The position numbers and the translations under genes were made by a program. From positions 1 to 33,409 of the forward strand of contig VXOP01000074.1 of NCBI GenBank assembly GCA_009839975.1: 33,409 bases of DNA. The letters run 5' to 3'. Source of the DNA: Candidatus Poribacteria bacterium. Its GTDB lineage: Bacteria > Poribacteria > WGA-4E > WGA-3G. Numbering within the stretch: the stretch's first letter is position 1; every line of letters starts with the position of its first letter. Shown here one piece after another: positions 7,524 to 15,083 of this stretch. The notes beneath the pieces were generated by a model. The model was not told the origin of the DNA, ran no database searches, and saw only the letters and a program-made list of their open reading frames with translations.

Positions 7524-8876
7524 ATGAAAACAGATGAAATTAGAGATGTCCTGCTTTCTGACTACGGTAACGCTTCAAGTGTTCCCTCAGCAGTTAACCG
7601 GATGATGACAGATTTCGCTGTCGGTTTTCGGGATGCGTTGGATATCAACCTGGGAGTGGGTTACGTCAATGAAAACACGATCCCGCACCAACAAATACAG
7701 AATGCCTGTGAAGCCGTCATCACGAACCCGCAGAAATATCGCGCTTCCCTTAATTATGGTGGTGCACAAGGCTCACAAAATCTGATCAAATCTATCAGAA
7801 GATACCATCTAGATAATAAAATTGGCAATATTACAGAAGATGTCTTCAATACACGGGATGTTGTTATCGGTGCCAACGGAGCAACTAGTCTGTTGGAGAG
7901 TATCACACATTTACTTCCTACCGGAATTGTTTACACTGCCGATCCAATGTATTACATCTACTGTAATGATCTGCATAGGAAAGGCTTCTCTATTGACGCA
8001 ATACCTGAAGACAGTCAAGGTCTCCAAACAGATTTATTGAAGGCAAGATTGAAGACATTAGGAAGTGGAAAAGAGAAAATTCGATTTTTCTATGTTGTGA
8101 CTGTAAATAATCCAAGTTGCACCATACTTTCCAATCATAGAAAGCGAGAACTTGTTGAGATTGTTACCGAACTCTCCTACAAATTAGGTTGCAAAATACC
8201 CATAGTCTTTGACAATGCATACAGTGAACTTATTCATGATAACAGTGTTGAACCGATGGAATCCGCATTCAACTACGATGAACTTGGTATTGTATATGAG
8301 ATCGGTACTCTGTCAAAAATACTTGCCCCAGGCTTACGTATCGGATACCTCATCGGTCCCAAAGGTGCATTCCTCAACAGCATTATCCAACGTACAAGCG
8401 ATATAGGTTTCAGTGCCCCACTTATTAATCAGGAAATTGCCAGTTATCTGCTGGATAACAGTATTGGAACACAGATTAAGAAGGTAAATGATGGGTATAG
8501 ACAGAAAGCACAACAGGTCAAAACGTGGATAGAAGAACTGATGGGTAATAGTGTACAGGAGTGCAGCGGTGGAAGCGCAGGATTCTATTATTATCTAACA
8601 CTTGCGAATACTGAAACGGATTCGAAATCTGACTTTTTCAAATTTCTCACCCGAACAACCGGACAGGAAGCTATAGATGGACCTGTTGACAATCCCCATC
8701 CAAAAGTAATTTACATTCCCGGTGAACACTGCGTGCATCCGAATGGTGATATGGTTGAGATAGGAAGACGACAACTGCGTATATCTTACGGGTTTGAGGA
8801 ATTAACGCAGATACATAGGGCATTGAAACTTATGCAGGGTGCGATAGAATATTGTCATGAGAGTTCGGGTTTTTGA
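7524..8876 (+). CDS. PLP-dependent class I/II aminotransferase
   Basis: A fold-type I aminotransferase of 450 aa. The PLP-binding Lys lies in GTLSKILAPGLRIGY, preceded by the cofactor-contacting Asp and Tyr in PIVFDNAYSEL. The substrate-carboxylate Arg is likely in GRRQLRISYGF near the C-terminus. The N-terminal half has a glycine-rich segment, YGGAQGSQNL, and VIGANGATSLLES. It resembles MocR/LysN-type aminotransferases without the DNA-binding domain. The amino-acid substrate cannot be told. It starts 3 nt after the epimerase stop with no clear ribosome binding site, so it probably depends on coupled translation. It is the last gene of the operon. Confidence 0.88.
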   Translation: MKTDEIRDVLLSDYGNASSVPSAVNRMMTDFAVGFRDALDINLGVGYVNENTIPHQQIQNACEAVITNPQKYRASLNYGGAQGSQNLIKSIRRYHLDNKIGNITEDVFNTRDVVIGANGATSLLESITHLLPTGIVYTADPMYYIYCNDLHRKGFSIDAIPEDSQGLQTDLLKARLKTLGSGKEKIRFFYVVTVNNPSCTILSNHRKRELVEIVTELSYKLGCKIPIVFDNAYSELIHDNSVEPMESAFNYDELGIVYEIGTLSKILAPGLRIGYLIGPKGAFLNSIIQRTSDIGFSAPLINQEIASYLLDNSIGTQIKKVNDGYRQKAQQVKTWIEELMGNSVQECSGGSAGFYYYLTLANTETDSKSDFFKFLTRTTGQEAIDGPVDNPHPKVIYIPGEHCVHPNGDMVEIGRRQLRISYGFEELTQIHRALKLMQGAIEYCHESSGF

Positions 8877-8941
8877 TGTGCAAAGTAGTTTATTTAAAGC
8901 CAGATTTAAAATCATAAAGGAATTGAGAATTTAGAAAAGAG

Positions 8942-8970
8942 TTGATATATTTCATAAAGTAAAGTAATAT
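8942..8970 (+). promoter_or_regulatory. Candidate promoter of the SDR gene
   Basis: TTGATA, 17-nt spacer, TAATAT, in the 178-nt gap before the SDR gene. The predicted start is near 8977. In the leader a small hairpin, TTGCTAC-ATAG-GTAGCAA (8991-9008), has no T-run after it, so it is not a clear terminator. Confidence 0.45.
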
Positions 8971-9054
8971 ATGACACAAACTAAAAGTTTTTGCTACATA
9001 GGTAGCAACTTAGGCTGCAATAGTTCTAAAGATTAAGTGATGAGGGATTCATAG

Positions 9055-9816
9055 ATGCGATTAAGAGATAAAGTTGTATTGATAGGTGGAGCTGGCTCAA
9101 ATATGAGTCGCGCATCCGCACTGCTTTTTGCTCAAGAAGGTGCGAAAGTAGCTCTCGCAGCACGGACAAACGAAAAGATGCATGAAACAGCACAACGTAT
9201 ACGCGCAGACGGTGGAGATGTACTAACACATCAGACAGATTTGACTGATACATCACAAGTAGATTCCTTGATAGATGTTACAATCTCCGAATTTGGTGGA
9301 ATCGATTGCTTCATACACGCTGCAGGAGGGTTTTTCTCAACTGAGCATGATATTACTGCAATGGATCCTGAATTTTGGGACGGTGCGTTAGAAAACAACC
9401 TGAGAACACTCTTCAATCCTGTTCGGAAACTTGTTCCAATTTTACAAGAACGTGGGGGTGGATGCATCATCACCATTTCAGCAGGGGCACGAGTACGGCA
9501 AGATGCAAACGCTGCTTATGCTGCAGCAAAAGCGGGTATGGTCGCTACTGCCAAAAACCTTGCCAAAGAACTGTATGAAAAGAACATCCGCGTCCATGCA
9601 TTATGTCCAGGGATAATCTGGGATCCACTACCAGATGGAGAGATTGCACCCGTTGCACCACAGTTAGAGAGATTAGGTAATCCCATTGACGTAGCCTATG
9701 CCGCGTTATGGCTCTGTTCAGATGAGGCTGCGTGGGTTACAGGTTTGGAATTGACTATTGATGGTGGTGATGCATTGTTCATTGACTCACCAAGCCGACG
9801 CGAAGTTTTAATGTAA
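9055..9816 (+). CDS. Short-chain dehydrogenase/reductase
   Basis: A 253-aa NAD(P)-dependent oxidoreductase. The classical catalytic set is present: Ser in TISAGARV and Tyr-Lys in YAAAK, and the C-terminus ends the way SDRs do (VTGLELTIDGGDALF). The cofactor loop is unusual: GGAGSNMSRA at residues 11-20 lacks the TGxxxGxG glycines. It fits the divergent G-x5-S-x-A pattern known from FabI-type enoyl reductases, though the active site here is YxxxK rather than Y-x6-K. The substrate is unknown. The ATG follows GATGAGGGATTCATAG. It appears to be a single-gene unit, convergent with the metallophosphatase gene. Confidence 0.88.
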   Translation: MRLRDKVVLIGGAGSNMSRASALLFAQEGAKVALAARTNEKMHETAQRIRADGGDVLTHQTDLTDTSQVDSLIDVTISEFGGIDCFIHAAGGFFSTEHDITAMDPEFWDGALENNLRTLFNPVRKLVPILQERGGGCIITISAGARVRQDANAAYAAAKAGMVATAKNLAKELYEKNIRVHALCPGIIWDPLPDGEIAPVAPQLERLGNPIDVAYAALWLCSDEAAWVTGLELTIDGGDALFIDSPSRREVLM

Positions 9817-9854
9817 TTATAGTGAACTATAGAATTAATGAAACACGCCACAAC

Positions 9855-9872
9855 GGGCGAGGGACCTCGCCC
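9855..9872. repeat. GC-rich palindrome between convergent genes (REP-like)
   Basis: GGGCGAGG-GA-CCTCGCCC is a perfect 8-bp inverted repeat with a 2-nt centre, followed by CTACAGGG. It is far more GC-rich than its surroundings and lies in the 129-nt gap between two convergent genes. This is where dispersed extragenic palindromes are commonly found; it could also act as a bidirectional terminator, although there is no T-run. Only one copy is in the window. Confidence 0.55.
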
Positions 9873-9945
9873 CTACAGGGTGGTCTTCGTCATCGTTGTA
9901 TGGGGTAAAATGTCTTATCAATTATTAGCTTTACTATACTATCAA

Positions 9946-11583
9946 TCAGCGGACTCTAATGATTCTGCGTCCTGTGAAAGTTTGACCATACATATCAGTT
10001 GTCCTAACATATATAACATGTGTTCCTTTACGAGTGTCCTCTGGAAGTTTAGCTTGCCAGATATGTGTTGATTTCGGGACACCGTAAAGTAGTCGTTTCC
10101 CCCTATCGGGTAGTTCGGTTTCTTCCTTCAACAGCAACTGCATTGAATCGCGTATTGCAGCATGTATTTTCTGCTCAATATGGTAAGTTTCGTCTCGCTT
10201 TTTAAGAGCTTGAAAGTACGGGTCTTTCTGCGGCATATAAGTCATGCTTTGCCATTTCCCATCTGTCCCAAGACGCATTTCAACCTTTGACCGTTTTGTT
10301 CCGCCAAAGATATTAACGAGAACATCAGTTTTGGCAGTTTCTGTTTGTGGCACTTCCCATGGTGCCCAAATATTCATCTGATAATCCGCGGGACGACGGG
10401 CAGCTTTAAACCGAATTGAATATTGATTCCCACTAAATGTGAAGATTCCATATCCGTTCGGGGCACCATCCCGCATCGTTGTGTGTGGAATACCGATCTC
10501 ATCAAGCGTTCCTTGCCACCAACTTCCAGAAGTGGTTGCATGGTTATGGTGATGATGTGGTTCATCACCATGCCACCCGTGATCCGTTCCAAGGAAGTCA
10601 TCCCTTTGTAAGTGTGTATGTGCAGATAGTGTTAATGTGTTAGGTCGATCATCAAGTAGATCCATCAATTTTTTCACATCACGCATCTCAGTCAATGGAA
10701 TGTGCATGGATATAACGACGAGCTGCTCTTTCGGAACAAAAGCCAGATCATTTCGAATAAAAGTCAACTGCCTGTCTCCCAACTCACAGATGTACGGGGG
10801 ATTATCCTCTTTTTCAGGTTGAAAAATCACATTGTCAATATTAATGAAATGAACAGGTCCCCAATCAAAGGAATAGCATGTGGGTCCATAAACACGTTCA
10901 AATGTTTCATCTGCGTAGCGGTCATCAGGAGCGAGACGGTTCATATCATGATTGCCATAGACGTTATACCACGGGACACCGACAGTAGCAATTACTTCAT
11001 TAAGCGGATGGAATAAGTTCAAATTGTCCCCAACCAGATCACCCAGACTGAGACCGAAAACTGCATCAGTTCCAATTACCTCTTCAATCACATCGTGTGC
11101 TAACCACGCAATCTCCCGCATATTACTGGGTTGAGTGTCACCGAAGACGAGTACCTTGAAGGTATCAGATTCGTCCTGCTCAATAAGTGGAAAATCAATA
11201 GTCTCAGGCAACGGACCGGTAGGTGTGACCCCTTTATATTTTAATGCGTCTGGTGAACCTTGTGGTTTGTGAATGTAATAGAATTTTGGAAGTTGGTTCT
11301 TATCAACAGGTGTGATAAACCCACGAGGTTTAATAACAAAAACAATCGTGTCATCACTGACTGTAAGGGAGTATTTTCCATTAGCATCGGTCTGCACAAC
11401 ATCTTGACCATTAGAGACACGAACACCAGCCAACCCTTTCTCATTGGCATCCTTCACCTGATTACGATTTGAATCCAGAAATACAGTGCCAGTTGCGGTC
11501 AGATTGACTGCTACACTGTTTCCAATCCAGTAGAACATTAAAAGAACGAGTAAAAATGAAAACCTACATCGCTGGTAAACCAT
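9946..11583 (-). CDS. Exported calcineurin-like phosphoesterase (MetallophosN/C type)
   Basis: The start at 11583 is preferred over the tracker start at 11751. It has AAGGAG 6 nt upstream, lies just after the PhyH stop, and opens a signal peptide (MVYQRCRFSFLLVLLMFYWIG). This gives 545 aa. After cleavage comes a short beta-sandwich with the SdrD/EF-hand-like motif FLDSNRNQVKDANEKG and TDANGKYSL (MetallophosN-like). The central metallophosphoesterase domain has GDTQP, SLGDLVGD, YGNHD, SMHIPL and SAHTHLQ, so all the metal ligands are present. A C-terminal beta domain (about 430-545) matches the MetallophosC position. It likely acts in the periplasm or outside the cell on an unknown phosphoester. 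It is 22 nt downstream of the PhyH gene and probably co-transcribed. Confidence 0.9.
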   Translation of the reverse strand: MVYQRCRFSFLLVLLMFYWIGNSVAVNLTATGTVFLDSNRNQVKDANEKGLAGVRVSNGQDVVQTDANGKYSLTVSDDTIVFVIKPRGFITPVDKNQLPKFYYIHKPQGSPDALKYKGVTPTGPLPETIDFPLIEQDESDTFKVLVFGDTQPSNMREIAWLAHDVIEEVIGTDAVFGLSLGDLVGDNLNLFHPLNEVIATVGVPWYNVYGNHDMNRLAPDDRYADETFERVYGPTCYSFDWGPVHFINIDNVIFQPEKEDNPPYICELGDRQLTFIRNDLAFVPKEQLVVISMHIPLTEMRDVKKLMDLLDDRPNTLTLSAHTHLQRDDFLGTDHGWHGDEPHHHHNHATTSGSWWQGTLDEIGIPHTTMRDGAPNGYGIFTFSGNQYSIRFKAARRPADYQMNIWAPWEVPQTETAKTDVLVNIFGGTKRSKVEMRLGTDGKWQSMTYMPQKDPYFQALKKRDETYHIEQKIHAAIRDSMQLLLKEETELPDRGKRLLYGVPKSTHIWQAKLPEDTRKGTHVIYVRTTDMYGQTFTGRRIIRVR

Positions 11584-11605
11584 ACGTTTCTCCTTAGTAA
11601 GAACT

Positions 11606-12538
11606 CTATTCCAAACCCCACTCATGACGGAGTTCCGCCATCGGTGTATAACTTGCGCCTTTGTTGTAAAAATTACCGAGCCAACTACCATCTTCACGAA
11701 AAAAGAAGCGGTCATCCTTCTCATCGCAAGAAAGTTGATAGCGTGTATCAATACTGATACGATACCGGTCGGTCAGATTAGGAGCACTGCTGTGCATCAT
11801 ATATAGCCCAAAGATTATAACATCACCCGGTTGAAAATGTGCTGTTGCAAGCGTGAACCCAAATTTCTCAACCATTTCACGTGGATCTGTGCTGAATACC
11901 GCTTCAGTTAAGTCTCGATCCATATCTGTGGCACCATAGGTTGACTTTAATAGATCATGCCGATGAGAACCGAGGCAAATAACAAGAGGGCCGTTTTCCA
12001 AACCGATGTCCGTTAGTGCGCTCCACATTGTGTATCTATTCTGCGTGCCGCGTCCAACGTAAACACTATCGTAATGAAAATGGTTATGACCTCCTTTCGC
12101 CATGCAGCGAAGCCAACGTTTGTCAAACGTAGTGATAGGACCACCCAGGAATTCTTCATAGAACCGCAGCGTCCTTGGACTGTCCACCACATCAAGAATA
12201 GGTTTAGCATGAGCCACCTCAGTCTGACGAAAGAAACTAAATGTCTGATTCGCTTCACCGATGATGCCATCTTCTACAAGAGAATCAGCCTTTAACCCGC
12301 GGCGTTGTCCTATTGCCTGCAGTGTCCATTGTGCAGCTTTCTCCGCATGCTCCCGCGGATGAAAACCGCGAATAAACAGATATCCATCCTCACGCATCTT
12401 TATATGCAACGCATCAGAATCATCAAGCAGTGAGGAGGAATCTGTTAACTCCACGATCTCCTGACCGAAATGAAAACGATGCATACCAAATTCAAAAGGT
12501 GTTCTGTCTGAGATTTTTTTAGGTCTATTCAATGTCAT
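11606..12538 (-). CDS. Phytanoyl-CoA dioxygenase (PhyH) family protein
   Basis: A non-haem Fe(II)/2-oxoglutarate-dependent oxygenase of 310 aa. The facial triad is visible as H-x-D in HNHFHYDSVYV (about residue 155) and a distal His in LYMMHSSAPN. The 2-oxoglutarate-binding Arg follows in TDRYRISIDTRYQ. FQPGDVIIFG before the distal His is typical of PhyH. Members hydroxylate lipids, halogenate or tailor small molecules, so the substrate cannot be stated. The ATG at 12538 has CGAGGG upstream. It shares a short intergenic space with the phosphoesterase gene behind it, suggesting a joint role in organophosphate or lipid breakdown (inference). Confidence 0.9.
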   Translation of the reverse strand: MTLNRPKKISDRTPFEFGMHRFHFGQEIVELTDSSSLLDDSDALHIKMREDGYLFIRGFHPREHAEKAAQWTLQAIGQRRGLKADSLVEDGIIGEANQTFSFFRQTEVAHAKPILDVVDSPRTLRFYEEFLGGPITTFDKRWLRCMAKGGHNHFHYDSVYVGRGTQNRYTMWSALTDIGLENGPLVICLGSHRHDLLKSTYGATDMDRDLTEAVFSTDPREMVEKFGFTLATAHFQPGDVIIFGLYMMHSSAPNLTDRYRISIDTRYQLSCDEKDDRFFFREDGSWLGNFYNKGASYTPMAELRHEWGLE

Positions 12539-12648
12539 TATACCCTCGTGTTTTATAAATATGTGACGTTTTTAATTTGAATTAGGTTGAAACCATAAAA
12601 CTTCAAAGTTGATTGTCTCCTGAATCCATACCTTCATACCAAAAAAGA

Positions 12649-12677
12649 TTGCATACAGCTAAGAAACGTGTTATAAT
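12649..12677 (+). promoter_or_regulatory. Strong promoter of rpsB-tsf
   Basis: TTGCAT, 17-nt spacer, perfect TATAAT. The predicted start is near 12684, giving rpsB an untranslated leader of about 137 nt. Confidence 0.78.
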
Positions 12678-12701
12678 TACTATGACTTTATGAAAGAAAC
12701 A

Positions 12702-12815
12702 CACCTCCAGATCTGCACGGCGGGTTCTCTCAAAATGTGAGTCTGTTGCAGATGTGAAGGAGGTGGATGCCCAAACCCAATAATGAGCATTAAGTCTCAT
12801 ACAAACCCAGGAGGT
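12702..12815 (+). promoter_or_regulatory. Structured rpsB leader with alternative anti-Shine-Dalgarno pairing
   Basis: CACCTCC (12702-12708) pairs perfectly with GGAGGTG (12759-12765). Inside this, ATCTGCA (12711-12717) pairs with TGCAGAT (12747-12753), across a small internal loop, and a weaker CTCTCA/TGTGAG stem lies further in. The same ACCTCC could instead pair with GGAGGT at 12810-12815, which is the rpsB ribosome binding site. Two exclusive folds are therefore possible, one leaving the start open and one closing it. Leaders of ribosomal-protein operons often mediate feedback by the encoded protein, here S2. This is a sequence-based proposal and does not match an RNA family I can name. 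Confidence 0.55.
12767..12793 (+). other. Possible 8-codon upstream ORF in the rpsB leader
   Basis: ATG CCC AAA ... TAA encodes MPKPNNEH. It starts 3 nt after the GGAGG of the leader stem, which is closer than ideal spacing. If translated, ribosomes would disrupt the stem at 12702-12765. It is too short for coding evidence. Confidence 0.25.
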
Positions 12816-12820
12816 AATTT

Positions 12821-13720
12821 TTGCCAGTTACAATGAAAGAGCTCCTTGAATGTGGAGTTCATTTTGGACATCAAACCCGACGCTGGAACCCAAAGATGGC
12901 AGAATACATCTTTGCGGAGCGAAACGGTATATACATTATTGATTTACAGAAGACACTGAGAATGTTGGAAACTGCAGTAGAGTTCGTACAAACCGTTGCT
13001 GCACAAGGCGGTTCAGTGCTTTTTGTGGGAACAAAACGACAGTCACAGGAAGCGGTGTTAGAAGAAGCAATGCGTTGTAGTATGTTCTATGTCAATCACC
13101 GATGGTTAGGAGGTATGTTAACCAACTTTCAAACGATTAGACAAAGCATCAGTAAATTAGAGGAACTTGAAGCTGAAGAAGAGAGCGGTGAACTGGAAAA
13201 GCGACCGAAAAAAGAGATTATACGTTTGATGCGAGAGAAAGGGAAGTTGGCAAATAACCTGACAGGTATCAAAGAGATGTCAATCCTCCCTGCTGTTGTT
13301 ATAGTTACAGACACCCGCAAAGAACACACGGCTATTGCAGAAGCGAACAAACTCGGTATTCCAATCATCGCGATAGTAGATACGAATTGTGATCCCGACC
13401 CAATTGATTTACCCATCCCAGGGAACGATGACGCTATCCGGTCAATTCGGCTTATATGTTCTGTTCTTGCTGAAGCTGTTATTGAAGGACGTGGTGATGC
13501 AGTTGAAGGTGCGGAAGTTGAAGCAGAAGATGGAAAGTCTGCCGAGAACCAATTAGATAAGGTTGCTGAAGTGGAACGCCATGAACAGCAGACTGCACAG
13601 ATTCTGGATGTTGAACAACTTTCTGCTGAACCAGAGACGATCGGTGATGGAGAACAACGTCAGACGCGTCAACAACGTCCGAAGAAAAGACCTGGACGAC
13701 CACGACGCTCCTCACAGTAA
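12821..13720 (+). CDS. rpsB: 30S ribosomal protein S2 with C-terminal extension
   Basis: S2 binds the 30S subunit between head and body and is needed for S1 recruitment. The start is TTG at 12821, 6 nt after GGAGG. The next ATG (12833) would be 18 nt away and would remove the usual residues before [22 protein letters not shown]. Other S2 hallmarks are [44 protein letters not shown] and [11 protein letters not shown]. The fold ends at about residue 226. A tail of roughly 70 residues follows, first acidic ([12 protein letters not shown]), then basic and ending [14 protein letters not shown]. tsf follows after 112 nt, as is usual. Confidence 0.97.
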   Translation: MPVTMKELLECGVHFGHQTRRWNPKMAEYIFAERNGIYIIDLQKTLRMLETAVEFVQTVAAQGGSVLFVGTKRQSQEAVLEEAMRCSMFYVNHRWLGGMLTNFQTIRQSISKLEELEAEEESGELEKRPKKEIIRLMREKGKLANNLTGIKEMSILPAVVIVTDTRKEHTAIAEANKLGIPIIAIVDTNCDPDPIDLPIPGNDDAIRSIRLICSVLAEAVIEGRGDAVEGAEVEAEDGKSAENQLDKVAEVERHEQQTAQILDVEQLSAEPETIGDGEQRQTRQQRPKKRPGRPRRSSQ

Positions 13721-13832
13721 ATCAATAACTAGTTTTATATCCTGCGGAAGCATAATGTAGGGTTTTAACTTCACAATTCACAAAGATTATTACATGTTAG
13801 TGCAATGTAAAGCACCTAAATTTGGAGGAAAG

Positions 13833-14426
13833 ATGGCAATTACAGCAAAGATGGTCAGTGAACTGCGTTCGCGCACGGGAGCAGGGATTATGGACTGCAA
13901 ACAGGCATTGACTGAAACGGAAGGAGATGTTGATGCTGCAATTAAAAAACTTCGTGAGCAAGGTTTAAAAGCTTCTGAAGTAAAAGGCGGACGGGCAACT
14001 GAAGAGGGACTTATTATCTCATATATACATCCAGGAAACCGAGTCGGCACAATGGTGGAATTAAACTGCGAAACTGACTTCGTCGCAAGAACAGAACAAT
14101 TCCAAAAATTAGCAACAGAGATTGCTATGCAAGTCGCTGCTGCAAAACCAAGATACGTCAAAGAGGATGATGTCCCCGCAGAAGAACTTGATGCAGAAAA
14201 AACAATATTGAAGACTCAAGCTCTACAGGAAGGAAAACCTGACCATATTGTTGATAAAATTGTTCAAGGACGGCTTTCTAAATTCTATTCGGAAGCATGT
14301 CTGCTAAAACAACCGTATATTCGCGATGCCGATAAAACGATTGAAGATCTCGTCAAGGATGCAATTGCACAGCTTGGTGAGAATATCGTAGTTAAACGGT
14401 TTGTGCTTTATGTCCTCGGGCAGTAA
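13833..14426 (+). CDS. tsf: Elongation factor Ts, short form
   Basis: EF-Ts is the guanine nucleotide exchange factor for EF-Tu. The start at 13833 is preferred over the tracker start at 13794 because GGAGGAAAG lies just upstream and MAITAKMVSELR is the usual N-terminus. Signatures are RTGAGIMDCKQAL in the UBA-like N-terminal domain and VELNCETDFVAR in the core. At 197 aa it is the short one-core form, as in Thermus, rather than the roughly 280-aa E. coli form. It sits between rpsB and frr. The gene commonly next to it, pyrH, is missing. Confidence 0.96.
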   Translation: MAITAKMVSELRSRTGAGIMDCKQALTETEGDVDAAIKKLREQGLKASEVKGGRATEEGLIISYIHPGNRVGTMVELNCETDFVARTEQFQKLATEIAMQVAAAKPRYVKEDDVPAEELDAEKTILKTQALQEGKPDHIVDKIVQGRLSKFYSEACLLKQPYIRDADKTIEDLVKDAIAQLGENIVVKRFVLYVLGQ

Positions 14427-14493
14427 AGTCTAATCTGGATGCGACACCTTACATCGGAATCAGCGAATACAGAAACAAAGAAAGGGAATTCAG

Positions 14494-15081
14494 ATGCAAG
14501 AAGTACTGAAAGATGCTGAATCACGAATGAAGAAATCGGTCGAATCAACAGCAAATAAACTCTCACATGTACAGACAGGACGCGCGACAACTGCGTTGTT
14601 AGACCAAGTGACAGTAAACTATTACGGCAGCAAAACACCTTTGAATCAAGTTGGAACGATCACAACTCCCGAACCGCATCAACTCGTCATTCAACCTTGG
14701 GACAAGACATTGATTACAGAAATCGAAAAAGCAATTGCTCAATCTGATTTAGGACTCGCAACAAGTAATGATGGAAGTATTATTCGCATCCAAGTACCAG
14801 AGTTGACAACCGAACGTAGAGTTGAACTTACCAAACTCGTTAAGAAATTAGCCGAAGAAGGTCGAGTTGCCATAAGAAACATACGCAGGGACGCTAACGA
14901 TGCTATTAAGAAACTTGAAGGTGGCGATGCAAGCTCAGGTAGCAGAAGAAGCAAAGGTAGAGGTGGGGATAAAAAATCTGGCCGTACCGATGCTGATCCT
15001 GTACAGAACCTAACGGATACTTATGTCAACAAAATCAATGATTTAGCCGATACCAAAGAAGCTGAACTTTTAGAGAAATAA
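14494..15081 (+). CDS. frr: Ribosome recycling factor with altered loop
   Basis: RRF splits post-termination ribosomes together with EF-G. The protein is 195 aa against about 185 usually. Core motifs are HVQTGRATTALLDQVTVNYYG, TPLNQVGTITTPEP, IQPWDKTLITEIEKAI and VRNIRRDAND-type AIRNIRRDANDAIK. Between about residues 148 and 170 the usual charged helix is replaced by a Gly/Ser/Lys/Arg-rich segment (GGDASSGSRRSKGRGGDKKSG). The terminal helix LTDTYVNKINDLADTKEAE then resumes. It begins 67 nt after tsf and ends 2 nt before the cdsA ATG. Confidence 0.95.
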   Translation: MQEVLKDAESRMKKSVESTANKLSHVQTGRATTALLDQVTVNYYGSKTPLNQVGTITTPEPHQLVIQPWDKTLITEIEKAIAQSDLGLATSNDGSIIRIQVPELTTERRVELTKLVKKLAEEGRVAIRNIRRDANDAIKKLEGGDASSGSRRSKGRGGDKKSGRTDADPVQNLTDTYVNKINDLADTKEAELLEK

Positions 15082-15083
15082 CC

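Noticed and set aside
8991-9008. TTGCTAC/GTAGCAA hairpin as a terminator of the aminotransferase operon
   Set aside because: No T-run follows, and it lies downstream of a candidate promoter for the next gene.
11584-11751. N-terminal extension of the metallophosphatase ORF
   Set aside because: It overlaps the PhyH gene, and a signal peptide with an ideal ribosome binding site begins at 11583.
14739-14954. 71-aa minus-strand ORF opposite frr
   Set aside because: Shadow of frr; no ribosome binding site or recognisable domain.
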